In this document: one piece after another, positions 55,908-63,059 of the stretch | Layout of the letters: the number at the start of each line of letters is the position of its first letter | Numbering within the stretch: the first letter of the stretch is position 1 | Made by a program: the position numbers and the translations under genes | The notes under the pieces: generated by a model | Databases searched by the model: none | What the model was told of the DNA's origin: nothing | Seen by the model: the letters and a program-made list of their open reading frames with translations, nothing else | Assembly (NCBI GenBank): GCA_030652255.1 | Contig: JAUSAZ010000149.1 | Location: 1 to 64,000 of the forward strand | Source of the DNA: Myxococcales bacterium | Lineage (GTDB): Bacteria; Myxococcota_A; Polyangia; Polyangiales; Ga0077539 | DNA: 64,000 nt | Direction: 5' to 3'

Positions 55908-56357
55908 ATGCTCGGACCCCTCCGCCTCCCGGCCCCCTCCCAGATCAAGCCCGCGACCAACCGCGCGGGCGCCACCATCCCCACCAACCGCCTCGTCGGC
56001 TACGGCACGGCGACGGGCAACGAGAGCGCGATCGACAGCCTCGACGTCGCGGGGCTCGGCAAGCTCGCGGGCGCCATCCAGCACGCCGTGGACAACGGCG
56101 ACACCATCGACGTGTTCGACGGCGGCGAGTTGGTGCTGGAGTCCGACGGTACGGCGATCATCCCGCCCAACACCCTCGTGATCGCCGTCGCGGGCGCCAG
56201 CCTGTCGGCCAGCGGCCGCGTGACGCGCCTGCCGGCGTCGCCCACCCCGGGGACCAACTACGAGGTGGTGGGCCGCTCGCTCAACACCGCGAACATCGCC
56301 GCCACGGCGGGCCTCCCCGTGCCCACGCGGTGGCACCGGTACACCTACCAGGGCTGA
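55908..56357 (+). CDS. Probable capsid decoration/stabilising protein
   Basis: 149 residues. Strand-rich, small (LGKLAGAIQHAVDNGDTIDVFDGGELVLESDGTAIIPPNTLVIAVAGASL..., GRVTRLPASPTPGTNYEVVGRSL). DUF2190-like or Mu-type head stabiliser by size and position between protease and major capsid genes. An AGAGAG ribosome site lies before the ATG. Overlaps none. Confidence 0.65.
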   Translation: MLGPLRLPAPSQIKPATNRAGATIPTNRLVGYGTATGNESAIDSLDVAGLGKLAGAIQHAVDNGDTIDVFDGGELVLESDGTAIIPPNTLVIAVAGASLSASGRVTRLPASPTPGTNYEVVGRSLNTANIAATAGLPVPTRWHRYTYQG

Positions 56358-56398
56358 TCCCCTGACCACCCGCTGACCACCCACAGGAGATCAACCCG

Positions 56399-57523
56399 AT
56401 GCTCATCAAGGATGCGGCCCAGCGCCGCCGTTCCAACGCGCCGAACACCTTCGGCATGAACCCCTTCGCCGCCGAGCGCCTCCAGAGCTTCGGCGTCGAC
56501 CCCCGCGACGTCGCCGAGACGCACCGCGCCCGCCAGCGCACCGAGGGGCGCCGCCGGGCGCCCGTCCAGCCCGCCAACCCGATCGTGCAGGAGCACTCGA
56601 TCGACTACCGCGACGTCACCACGCGGGAGATTCTCCAGCAGGCCGCGCTCGGCTCCTACGAGGCGGAGTTCCTCGCCGAGGAGTTCGCGCCCAGCGCGTT
56701 CGTCGACCAGGTGAAGGGCTCCGTCATCCTCGAGGACTCCACCGAGGAGCGCCGCGAGGTCGAGGACACCGCGAGCTCGCGCGGGCAGTCGATCGAGGCG
56801 CCCTCCGCCGTGCTCACGGTGAACTTCAGCTGCGTCGGGCGCTCGCTCGGCGATCACCAGTCGCGCTCCGACGCCGACAGGGCGCCGATGCTCATGAGCA
56901 TGACGCGGCTCACCGAGAAGACCGCGCGCAAGCTCAAGCGCCAGCACGAGATCCGCGTCATGCGGAAGCTCACCACGGCGACCAACTACGCGAGCGCCAA
57001 CCGCCGCGCGCTCACCAGCGGCTACGAGTGGAACAACGGTTCGTCGGCCGATCCCTTCGCCGACATGCAGGCCGTGCTCGGCGCGATGTACGCGCCCGCG
57101 ACGCACGCGGTGATGAGCACCGAGGCGTGGCAGGCCGTGCAGATCAACGACGACATGCGCGCGGTCCTCGCGTCGCAGATCAACAACAAGGGCACCCTGC
57201 AGCGCGAGGACTTCGCGGCCTACTGGGGCATCCCCAACGTGGTGGTCGACGAGCAGCGCTACACGGCGCTCGGCGCGACCACGCAGTCGCGCCTCTACCC
57301 CGCGGGCACCCTCGCCATCCTGCACGTCTCGGCCAACCCGCTGATGCGCACCTTCGTGCGGCACTTCATGCTGCGCGGCGGCGCGGCGGGCTACACCGTC
57401 CTCGCGTGGTTCGATGAGGACCTCGGGTCCAAGGGCTCGGACCGCGTGAAGGTGTCCTACGACGGCGACCTCGTTGTGGTCGACGACACCTACGGCGGCA
57501 TCATCACCGGGCTGCGCCAGTGA
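56399..57523 (+). CDS. Major capsid protein
   Basis: 374 residues. HK97-like order: N-terminal arm (~1-100), IDYRDVTTREILQQAALGSYEAEFLAEEFAPSAFVDQVKG, spine-helix-like MTRLTEKTARKLKRQHEIRVMRKLT, and C-terminal beta strands (TLAILHVSANPLMRTFVRHFMLRGG, SDRVKVSYDGDLVVVDDTYGGIITGL). Position after the protease and the preceding AGGAG support the assignment. Structural family beyond 'phage capsid' is not certain. Confidence 0.8.
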   Translation: MLIKDAAQRRRSNAPNTFGMNPFAAERLQSFGVDPRDVAETHRARQRTEGRRRAPVQPANPIVQEHSIDYRDVTTREILQQAALGSYEAEFLAEEFAPSAFVDQVKGSVILEDSTEERREVEDTASSRGQSIEAPSAVLTVNFSCVGRSLGDHQSRSDADRAPMLMSMTRLTEKTARKLKRQHEIRVMRKLTTATNYASANRRALTSGYEWNNGSSADPFADMQAVLGAMYAPATHAVMSTEAWQAVQINDDMRAVLASQINNKGTLQREDFAAYWGIPNVVVDEQRYTALGATTQSRLYPAGTLAILHVSANPLMRTFVRHFMLRGGAAGYTVLAWFDEDLGSKGSDRVKVSYDGDLVVVDDTYGGIITGLRQ

Positions 57524-58032
57524 GCAGGAGCAGCCGCCAGCAGCTCGGGACCGTCGTCGCGCTCGCGGCCCTGGCGACGGCGCCACCCGCCGGGGCGGAG
57601 GGCGAGCTGCCCCCGCTCCCCGAGGGGGCGCCGCCCGAGTCCATCGACGCCGCCGCGGAGTTCGTCGAGAGCGACGTCGTGGCCGAGAACCGGCAGCTCC
57701 GCGAGGAGAACCAGCGGCTCTCGGCCGAGCTCAACTTCGAGCGCGGGCGCCTCGAAGAGCTGCGCGCCGACCACCAGCGCCTGCTCAGCGAGCAGCGCCA
57801 GAGCTTCGGGGCCGCCTGGGAGGCGCGCGAGCGGGAGATCGCCGCGCAGCTCCAGGCGCCCCGCGCGGCCTCGCCCGACCGCCCCCGCCGCGCCGTCTTC
57901 GACGCGAGCGTCCCAGCCCTCGACGCCGACGGCGCACGCCACACCTTCGCCCCGGGCGACCCGGTCCCCGACCACATCGACCCCGCGACCCTCCCCGAGG
58001 GCGCCGTCCGCTACCTGCCCGAGGAGGGCTGA
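57520..58032 (+). CDS. Coiled-coil structural protein, unknown
   Basis: 170 residues from GTG overlapping the capsid stop (GTGA). Central coiled coil VAENRQLREENQRLSAELNFERGRLEELRADHQRLLSEQRQ; C-terminal LDADGARHTFAPGDPVPDHIDPATLPEGAVRYL resembles the short capsid-associated 'head fibre/spike' tails. Exact role unknown. Confidence 0.55.
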   Translation: MSRSSRQQLGTVVALAALATAPPAGAEGELPPLPEGAPPESIDAAAEFVESDVVAENRQLREENQRLSAELNFERGRLEELRADHQRLLSEQRQSFGAAWEAREREIAAQLQAPRAASPDRPRRAVFDASVPALDADGARHTFAPGDPVPDHIDPATLPEGAVRYLPEEG

Positions 58033-58035
58033 TCG

Positions 58036-58896
58036 ATGAGCTACCTGTTCTGGCGCCTCCGCCGCCTCGTCACCGCAGGCAAGGTCCTGATCCGCGACGG
58101 CAACACCTTCCGCGGCATCCTCCCTGAGGACGTCGCGACCTCCGTCGACGTCGACCCGGAGACCGACGGCGACCTGGACCTCGGGAGCGACGCCTCGCAC
58201 CGCTGGCGGACCCTGCGCCTCGCGACGTCGATGATCCTCTCGGCGTCGGGCACCGTCGTCGTCGGCGCCAACACGCTCATCGGCGCCGTCGCCGACAAGC
58301 TCAACGCCGCGCACCTGGCGATCGCCAGCCAGGCCGTGGGCGACATCCTCTACGCGGCCACGACCACCACCTTCGCGCGCCTCGCGGCGGTGGGGGCGGG
58401 GCAGGTGCTCGTGTCGGCCGGGGTCGGCACGGCGCCGGCCTGGTCGGCCTCGCCCAGCCTCACGGCGCTCACCCTCTCCGGAGACATCGCCGCCGCCGGC
58501 GGCTTCCGGCAGACCGTGGGCGGCTTCAGCATCGACCCGATCGGCGCGGGGGACAACGCGACCCCGGCGAGCTCGACCCCCGTCGCCTGCAACCTCGTCG
58601 GCGTCGCGGCCACCCACCCGGCCGCCCGGGCGGGGTCCATCATGGGCCTCGGCTTCATGCTCGACACGGACCCCGCGGGCAGCGCCATCGTGGTCGCCGC
58701 GACCATCGACGGCGTGGTGCAGGCCGCGACGGCGTCGACCCTCGCCGCGGGCTCGACCCGCCACGTGACGGGCACCTTCGCGAAGGACGCGGTGACCTTC
58801 ACGGCGGGCCAGCGCCTGGGCCTCGCCGTGCGCACCGGCTCCGGCTGGTCGGCCACGACCGCCATGGGCGTCGGCTACCTCCAGATCGAGGACTGA
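58036..58896 (+). CDS. Repeat-rich virion protein (tail-fibre-like)
   Basis: 286 residues. Gly/Ala/Ser/Thr-rich with beta repeats ('LSLTALTLSGDIAAAGGFRQTVGG', 'AVGAGQVLVSAGVGTAPAWSASPS'), as in trimeric fibre shafts. No TM or enzyme motif. Lies between capsid and connector genes, which is unusual for a tail fibre; it might be a head fibre. Confidence 0.5.
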   Translation: MSYLFWRLRRLVTAGKVLIRDGNTFRGILPEDVATSVDVDPETDGDLDLGSDASHRWRTLRLATSMILSASGTVVVGANTLIGAVADKLNAAHLAIASQAVGDILYAATTTTFARLAAVGAGQVLVSAGVGTAPAWSASPSLTALTLSGDIAAAGGFRQTVGGFSIDPIGAGDNATPASSTPVACNLVGVAATHPAARAGSIMGLGFMLDTDPAGSAIVVAATIDGVVQAATASTLAAGSTRHVTGTFAKDAVTFTAGQRLGLAVRTGSGWSATTAMGVGYLQIED

Positions 58897-58902
58897 CCTC
58901 CG

Positions 58903-59397
58903 ATGGCCACCTTGCCCCGCTACCTCGGCGCGACGGTCGCGGAGGCGAAGACCGTCCTCGAGGAGATCCTCACGACGGACGTCTACCTCCGCGACTTCGA
59001 CATGAGCGGCGACGGCACGGTGGCCACCGACTCCAACGACGAGAAGGCCCTCGTGCGCGGCATCTGCCACGCCGAGCTGCTCGTCGACATCGCGCTCAAG
59101 GCCTCGCACGGGACGCCCTTCACCGGGACCGTTCCCGACGGGGTCCTGCAGATCGTCGCGATGCTCACGCCCTGGTGCACGATGCAGTGGCGCGGCATGG
59201 GCGGCAACGAGAAGGCGCCCTCGCGCCTGCTCTACAACGACGGCAAGGCCCTGCTGAAGGACCTCGCCGGCGACCGCGACGCGCGGCTCCCTAGCATCGG
59301 CGCCCCGCAGCCCGTCGCGGCCCTCGCGTCGGTGGACGACCCGCCGGCGACCCCGTTCGCCGACATGGCGGGTGGCGGGACCTCCGTGGGGTTCTGA
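58903..59397 (+). CDS. DUF1320-like head-tail connector protein (Mu gp36-like)
   Basis: 164 residues. Helical bundle with YLGATVAEAKTVLEEILTTDVYLRDFDMSGDGTVATDS and HAELLVDIALKASHGTPFTGTVPDGVLQIVAMLTPWCTMQW, matching DUF1320, which closes the capsid portal after packaging in Mu-like phages. Its stop overlaps the next ATG. Confidence 0.75.
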   Translation: MATLPRYLGATVAEAKTVLEEILTTDVYLRDFDMSGDGTVATDSNDEKALVRGICHAELLVDIALKASHGTPFTGTVPDGVLQIVAMLTPWCTMQWRGMGGNEKAPSRLLYNDGKALLKDLAGDRDARLPSIGAPQPVAALASVDDPPATPFADMAGGGTSVGF

Positions 59398-59795
59398 TGG
59401 GCGGCGTCGGCTTCGAGTTCGACCCCTCGGCGCTCGTGCGGGGGCTCCAGCGCCTCCCTCACGCGCTCGACGTCGAGCTCGAGCACTGCCTCCGGAAGGC
59501 GGGCCGCGTGATCGCCACGCAGGCGCGTGCCTCGCACGACTACACCGACCGGACCGGGCGCCTCACCCGGTCGATCCTCCCGATGGCGACGACGGGCCGG
59601 TTCACCGAGGACACCCTCGACGGCGGCGCGGGCGCGTACATGCCCTACGCCGCGTACGTCGAGGAGGGGACCGCGCGCATGCACATCCACGGTGGCTACC
59701 GCTTCCTGCGGCTCGCGGCCTTCCAGCGCTACCGCGACGTCGAGCAACTCTTCAACGACCACGTGGAGACCGCGGTGCGGCGCGCGGGGCTCTGA
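59397..59795 (+). CDS. HK97 gp10-like tail completion protein
   Basis: 132 residues. FEFDPSALVRGLQRLPHALDVELEHCLRKAGRVIATQARASHDYTDRTGRLTRSI is the 'helix-turn with ARxxapvdTGrLrrSI' pattern of HK97 gp10; YAAYVEEGTARM is the expected 'yaxyVEfGT' core. It connects tail to head. Overlaps neighbours by one and one bases. Confidence 0.78.
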   Translation: MGGVGFEFDPSALVRGLQRLPHALDVELEHCLRKAGRVIATQARASHDYTDRTGRLTRSILPMATTGRFTEDTLDGGAGAYMPYAAYVEEGTARMHIHGGYRFLRLAAFQRYRDVEQLFNDHVETAVRRAGL

Positions 59796-60418
59796 TGGCG
59801 GCGACCCTGGACGACATCGAGGGCGCGATCTTCGCGACCCTCCAGACCCTCCTCCGCTCAGCTGCGACGCCCGGCCCCTTCGTCACGGTCGACCGCTGGG
59901 CGGGCGAGGTGACGCAGGCGGACGGGGTCGACGAGGTCACCCTCGGCAAGAGCCCCTCGGCGCTGCTCGCGTTCGAGGAGTCTGTTCCCGAGGGCGAGGA
60001 CGGCGCCGAGACCGAGACGCTCCTGCGCGACACCGAGGTGATCGAGCGGCACGTCTTTCGGGTCTACGTCACCGTGAAGGACCCGCGCGGGATCCCCGCG
60101 GCCACCAAGGGCACCGTGGGGCAGCCGGGCGTCCTGCGCTGCGCGCGCCTCGTGAAGGAAGCGCTCGCGGGGTTGGAGATCGCAGGCCTCGCCGGCGGCG
60201 ACGTCGTGCGTCTGGTCCAGCATCGGCCCTGGTCGATCGTCGCGGGCAGTCACTACACGCACATCGTCCGGCTCAGCGCCCGCGCTTCGCTCCCTGCGAC
60301 GACGCTCCCTGCGCCCGGCGTCCCCTTCACCGGCATGGACGCCAACCTCACCGACGCGCCCTCCGACGAGGGCGGCACTCCGATGCCCCTCGCGGGCGTC
60401 CGTATCGACACGGCCTGA
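59795..60418 (+). CDS. Mu gp37-like tail terminator/completion protein
   Basis: 207 residues. TLDDIEGAIFATLQTLL..., HVFRVYVTVKDPRGIPAATKGTVGQPGVLRCARLVKEALAGLEIAGL and DVVRLVQHRPWSIVAGSHYTHIVRLSARA match the DUF1834/Mu gp37 pattern with alternating alpha and beta. Function by family: tail terminator. Followed by a 23-bp gap and the sheath gene. Confidence 0.7.
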   Translation: MAATLDDIEGAIFATLQTLLRSAATPGPFVTVDRWAGEVTQADGVDEVTLGKSPSALLAFEESVPEGEDGAETETLLRDTEVIERHVFRVYVTVKDPRGIPAATKGTVGQPGVLRCARLVKEALAGLEIAGLAGGDVVRLVQHRPWSIVAGSHYTHIVRLSARASLPATTLPAPGVPFTGMDANLTDAPSDEGGTPMPLAGVRIDTA

Positions 60419-60441
60419 TCGCACACCCCTACCGAGGTCCC

Positions 60442-61968
60442 ATGCCCCTCCCCGCACCGTCCGGCTTCACCCAGTCGCTCGTCCCGGTCACAGCCATCGC
60501 CGTGCGCCTCGGCGTGGGCGCCGTCGCCTCCCCGACCGGCACCCTCAAGGCCGTGATCCTCGGCAACCCGACCAGCGCCGCGACGGTCGCCGTCAACACC
60601 CCCGTGCGCATCCCCTCGGCCGAGGACGCCGCGACGTACTGGGGCGCCCGCAGCGAGATGGCGCAGATGGCGCGCGCGTGGTTCAAGCGGGCCCCGCGCG
60701 GCCTGCTCTACGGCGTCTCGGTGGCCGAGGGCTCGACCCCGGTCGCGGCGACGGCCGTCGTGGTCTTCGATGGGACGGCGACCGGCTCCGGCGTGGTGCG
60801 CGGGCGCATCGCCGGGCAGCTCATCAACGAGGTCGCGGTCGCCTCCGGCGCGACCGCCGCGGCCGTGGCCGCCGCTGTCGAGGCCGAGATCGACCGGTGG
60901 CTGGAGATGCCTGCGACCGCTGGCAGCTCCACGGTCACCCTGACCCTCACAGCCGCCAACGCCGGGACGCGCAGCAACAACCTCCGGGTGGTGCTCGAGT
61001 GCACGGCGCCGGGCATCACGATGGCACTCAACGGCGGCACCGCCGCGGCCGTGGTGAAGGGCAACTTCGGGTCGGGCACGGCGACGGCCGGCAGCGTCGC
61101 CGACAACTTCACGACCGCCCTCGCGGCCATCCAGAACACCCGCTACCACCGCATCATCGCGGCCTGCGACGACGACACCAACCGCGGGCGGGTGAAGACC
61201 CACCTCAACCTGGTGAGCGGCATCAACGCCGGGCGCCGGGCCATGGCCGTCTGCGCCACGGTGGAGCCCACCGTCGCCACGGCGCAGGCCGATGCGACGG
61301 GGCAGGCGGAGCCGCGGCTCACCATCGTCTACGGGAGGAAGAGCCCCCGCACCCCGGGCGAGATCGCGACCAGCTACGCCGCGTCCCGCATCTACGGCGA
61401 CGGCATCCGCCAGGGTGAGTCGCAGTACAAGGCGGCCAAGCAGAACGGGCTGCAGCTCGACGTCGAGGAGCCCGAGAACGAGGACCTGCTCTCGGACACC
61501 GACGTCGCGGCCTGCCTCGCGGCGGGCCTCACGCCCCTCGTGCCCGACCCGGTCAACCCGGGGTACATGCGCGTCGTGCGGCCGGCGACCACGCGCACGA
61601 CCAACGTCGCGGGCTCGACCAGCTACCGGGTGCTCGACCCGTCGAAGGTGGCCGTCGCCGACGAGGTGGCCGATCGCCTGGAGACCTTCGCGGCCGTCGC
61701 CTACGCGACGAAGAACCTCGTGCCCGAGCCCGACCCCGACGCCAAGGTCAACGGCGACGTCATCTGGCCCAGCGCGGTGCGCGAGGACATCCTCTCGATC
61801 CTGCGCACGATGGAGGGCGAGGGGCTCCTCGTGAACGTCAACGCGCTCGCCGACCAGGTGCAGGTCGAGCCGATGATCGGCGACGACAGCTTCCTCGTCG
61901 CCACGGTGCCGATCGACGTGATCGAGCACTTCCACGGGTTCCTGGTCGAGGTCCTCCAGCAGGGCTGA
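60442..61968 (+). CDS. Contractile tail sheath protein
   Basis: 508 residues. Beta-rich N-terminal, central region (LVVLECTAPGITMALNGGT, NTRYHRIIAACDDDTNRGRVKTHLNLV) and the conserved sheath end (VDEVADRLETFAAVAYATKNLVPEPDPDAKVNGDVIWPSAVREDILSILRTMEGEGLL...VDVIEHFHGFLVEV), as in Mu gpL/P2 FI. Shows that the virion is a myophage with a contractile tail. The ATG is preceded by a GAGG-type site. The longest late gene before the tape measure. Confidence 0.88.
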   Translation: MPLPAPSGFTQSLVPVTAIAVRLGVGAVASPTGTLKAVILGNPTSAATVAVNTPVRIPSAEDAATYWGARSEMAQMARAWFKRAPRGLLYGVSVAEGSTPVAATAVVVFDGTATGSGVVRGRIAGQLINEVAVASGATAAAVAAAVEAEIDRWLEMPATAGSSTVTLTLTAANAGTRSNNLRVVLECTAPGITMALNGGTAAAVVKGNFGSGTATAGSVADNFTTALAAIQNTRYHRIIAACDDDTNRGRVKTHLNLVSGINAGRRAMAVCATVEPTVATAQADATGQAEPRLTIVYGRKSPRTPGEIATSYAASRIYGDGIRQGESQYKAAKQNGLQLDVEEPENEDLLSDTDVAACLAAGLTPLVPDPVNPGYMRVVRPATTRTTNVAGSTSYRVLDPSKVAVADEVADRLETFAAVAYATKNLVPEPDPDAKVNGDVIWPSAVREDILSILRTMEGEGLLVNVNALADQVQVEPMIGDDSFLVATVPIDVIEHFHGFLVEVLQQG

Positions 61969-62001
61969 TCGCGCCCTAGGGCGCGGGAAGGGTAGAGCCA
62001 C

Positions 62002-62373
62002 ATGGCACGCAAGGAATGGGCACAGGGCTGCCGCGGGTGGCTCAACGGCCAGCTGATCGGCGACGCGCTCGAGATCTCCATGAAGATCGGCGAGGCGGGG
62101 TCGCGCATGAACACGCTCGGCGGCAACACCGGGACCACCGTCGCCGACCCGACGCACTTCACGGCGTCGATCAAGCACGCGGTCGCCAAGACGACCACGG
62201 ACATCCGGCGGATCCGCCGTTTCCGCACGGACAAGACGGAGGTGACGCTCAAGGTCCAGATCGGCCCCGAGGTCTTCACCGCCGTCGGCAAGATCCTCAC
62301 GTGCAACCCCTCGGGGTCGCCCGGCAAGGCGGAGTTCGACTTCGACTTCGACGGCGACGAGCAGGCGGTCTGA
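62002..62373 (+). CDS. Tail tube protein (Mu gpM-like)
   Basis: 123 residues. RGWLNGQLIGDALEISMKIGEAGSRMNTLGGN, then VTLKVQIGPEVFTAVGKILTCNPSGSPGKAEFDFDFDGDEQAV: the FXEFDXDG-type end and size match tail tube proteins of Mu and P2. Follows the sheath gene by 33 bases with GAAGGGTAGAG before ATG. Confidence 0.8.
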   Translation: MARKEWAQGCRGWLNGQLIGDALEISMKIGEAGSRMNTLGGNTGTTVADPTHFTASIKHAVAKTTTDIRRIRRFRTDKTEVTLKVQIGPEVFTAVGKILTCNPSGSPGKAEFDFDFDGDEQAV

Positions 62374-62969
62374 TGGCGCGGGACGACGACGAGGCCCCGA
62401 GGGTCTCGCGGTTCTCGCGCAGCGTCGGGAGCCGCGCCCGCCCGAACAAGCTCGTCGCCTTCCCCGGGGCACCCGGGGAGAAGGTGCGGCTCTGGGCGCC
62501 CTCCGACGAGGACGACCAGCTCGCCGAGACCGAGGCGCGCCGGCACCTCACCGGCGTGCTCAAGCTCTCGGCGCTCGAGCTGTCGCTCGCGGCCGACGGC
62601 GCGCTCTTCCGCGCGGAGCTCGACCGGCAGCTGCTCTTCCGGGTCCTGCGCGACCCCGACGACCCGATCCAGTCCTACTTCGAGAGCGTCGACGAGGTGC
62701 GCGAGGGGCTGGAGGCCGCGCAGCGCGAGGCGCTGATGCGGGAGATCCGGCACTGGCGCACCGAGCGCTACCCCGAGCTCGACCTCGAGGACGTCCCTGA
62801 GGCGCAGCGCGGCGGGCCTGGGCTCGTCGGGTGGATGCGCGAGGCAAAAAGCTGTGGGGCACTGTTGACGTGGTGGCGCTCCTTCGAGCCCGCTACGCAG
62901 GACGCCATCATGCTCTCACTGGTCGACGCGTCGACGAGTGCGACAGTGCCCAGCTCCTCGGATACCTGA
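62373..62969 (+). CDS. Tail assembly chaperone, first frame
   Basis: 198 residues. Helical, acidic, from an ATG that overlaps the tube stop. Contains LFRVLRDPDDPIQSYFESVDEVREGLEAAQREALMREIRHWRTERYPELDLEDVPEAQRGG. Near residue ~158 the frame passes GCA AAA AGC, five A in a very GC-rich gene, just where an overlapping frame (to 63049) opens. It lies between tube and tape measure, where a frameshifted chaperone pair is normal. Confidence 0.7.
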   Translation: MARDDDEAPRVSRFSRSVGSRARPNKLVAFPGAPGEKVRLWAPSDEDDQLAETEARRHLTGVLKLSALELSLAADGALFRAELDRQLLFRVLRDPDDPIQSYFESVDEVREGLEAAQREALMREIRHWRTERYPELDLEDVPEAQRGGPGLVGWMREAKSCGALLTWWRSFEPATQDAIMLSLVDASTSATVPSSSDT

Positions 62970-63049
62970 CCATCGAGTGGGCGGAGCACGAGCTGGAGTC
63001 CCTCGGGATCCTGCCGCCCCGCCGACCCCCCGATCCCGAGCCGGAGTAG
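62831..63049 (+). CDS. Tail assembly chaperone, second (-1) frame
   Basis: 72 residues as an independent frame from GTG without a ribosome site, overlapping the first chaperone frame by 139 bases. It reads KLWGTVDVVALLRARYAGRHHAL...LLGYLTIEWAEHELESLGIL. Since the first frame shifts by -1 into this one at the A-run (62846-62850), the natural product is likely the fusion, as in the tail genes of many dsDNA phages. Ends 11 bases before the tape measure start. Confidence 0.55.
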   Translation: MDARGKKLWGTVDVVALLRARYAGRHHALTGRRVDECDSAQLLGYLTIEWAEHELESLGILPPRRPPDPEPE

Positions 63050-63059
63050 CTGAACCGCC

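Noticed and set aside
53946-56384. Antisense open frame of ~800 codons opposite portal/protease genes
   Set aside because: Low-complexity Gly/Arg/Val product without motifs; the plus-strand frames have clear phage families.
60253-62472. Antisense open frame of ~740 codons opposite the sheath gene
   Set aside because: Same shadow effect; product dominated by Arg, Gly, His and Val.
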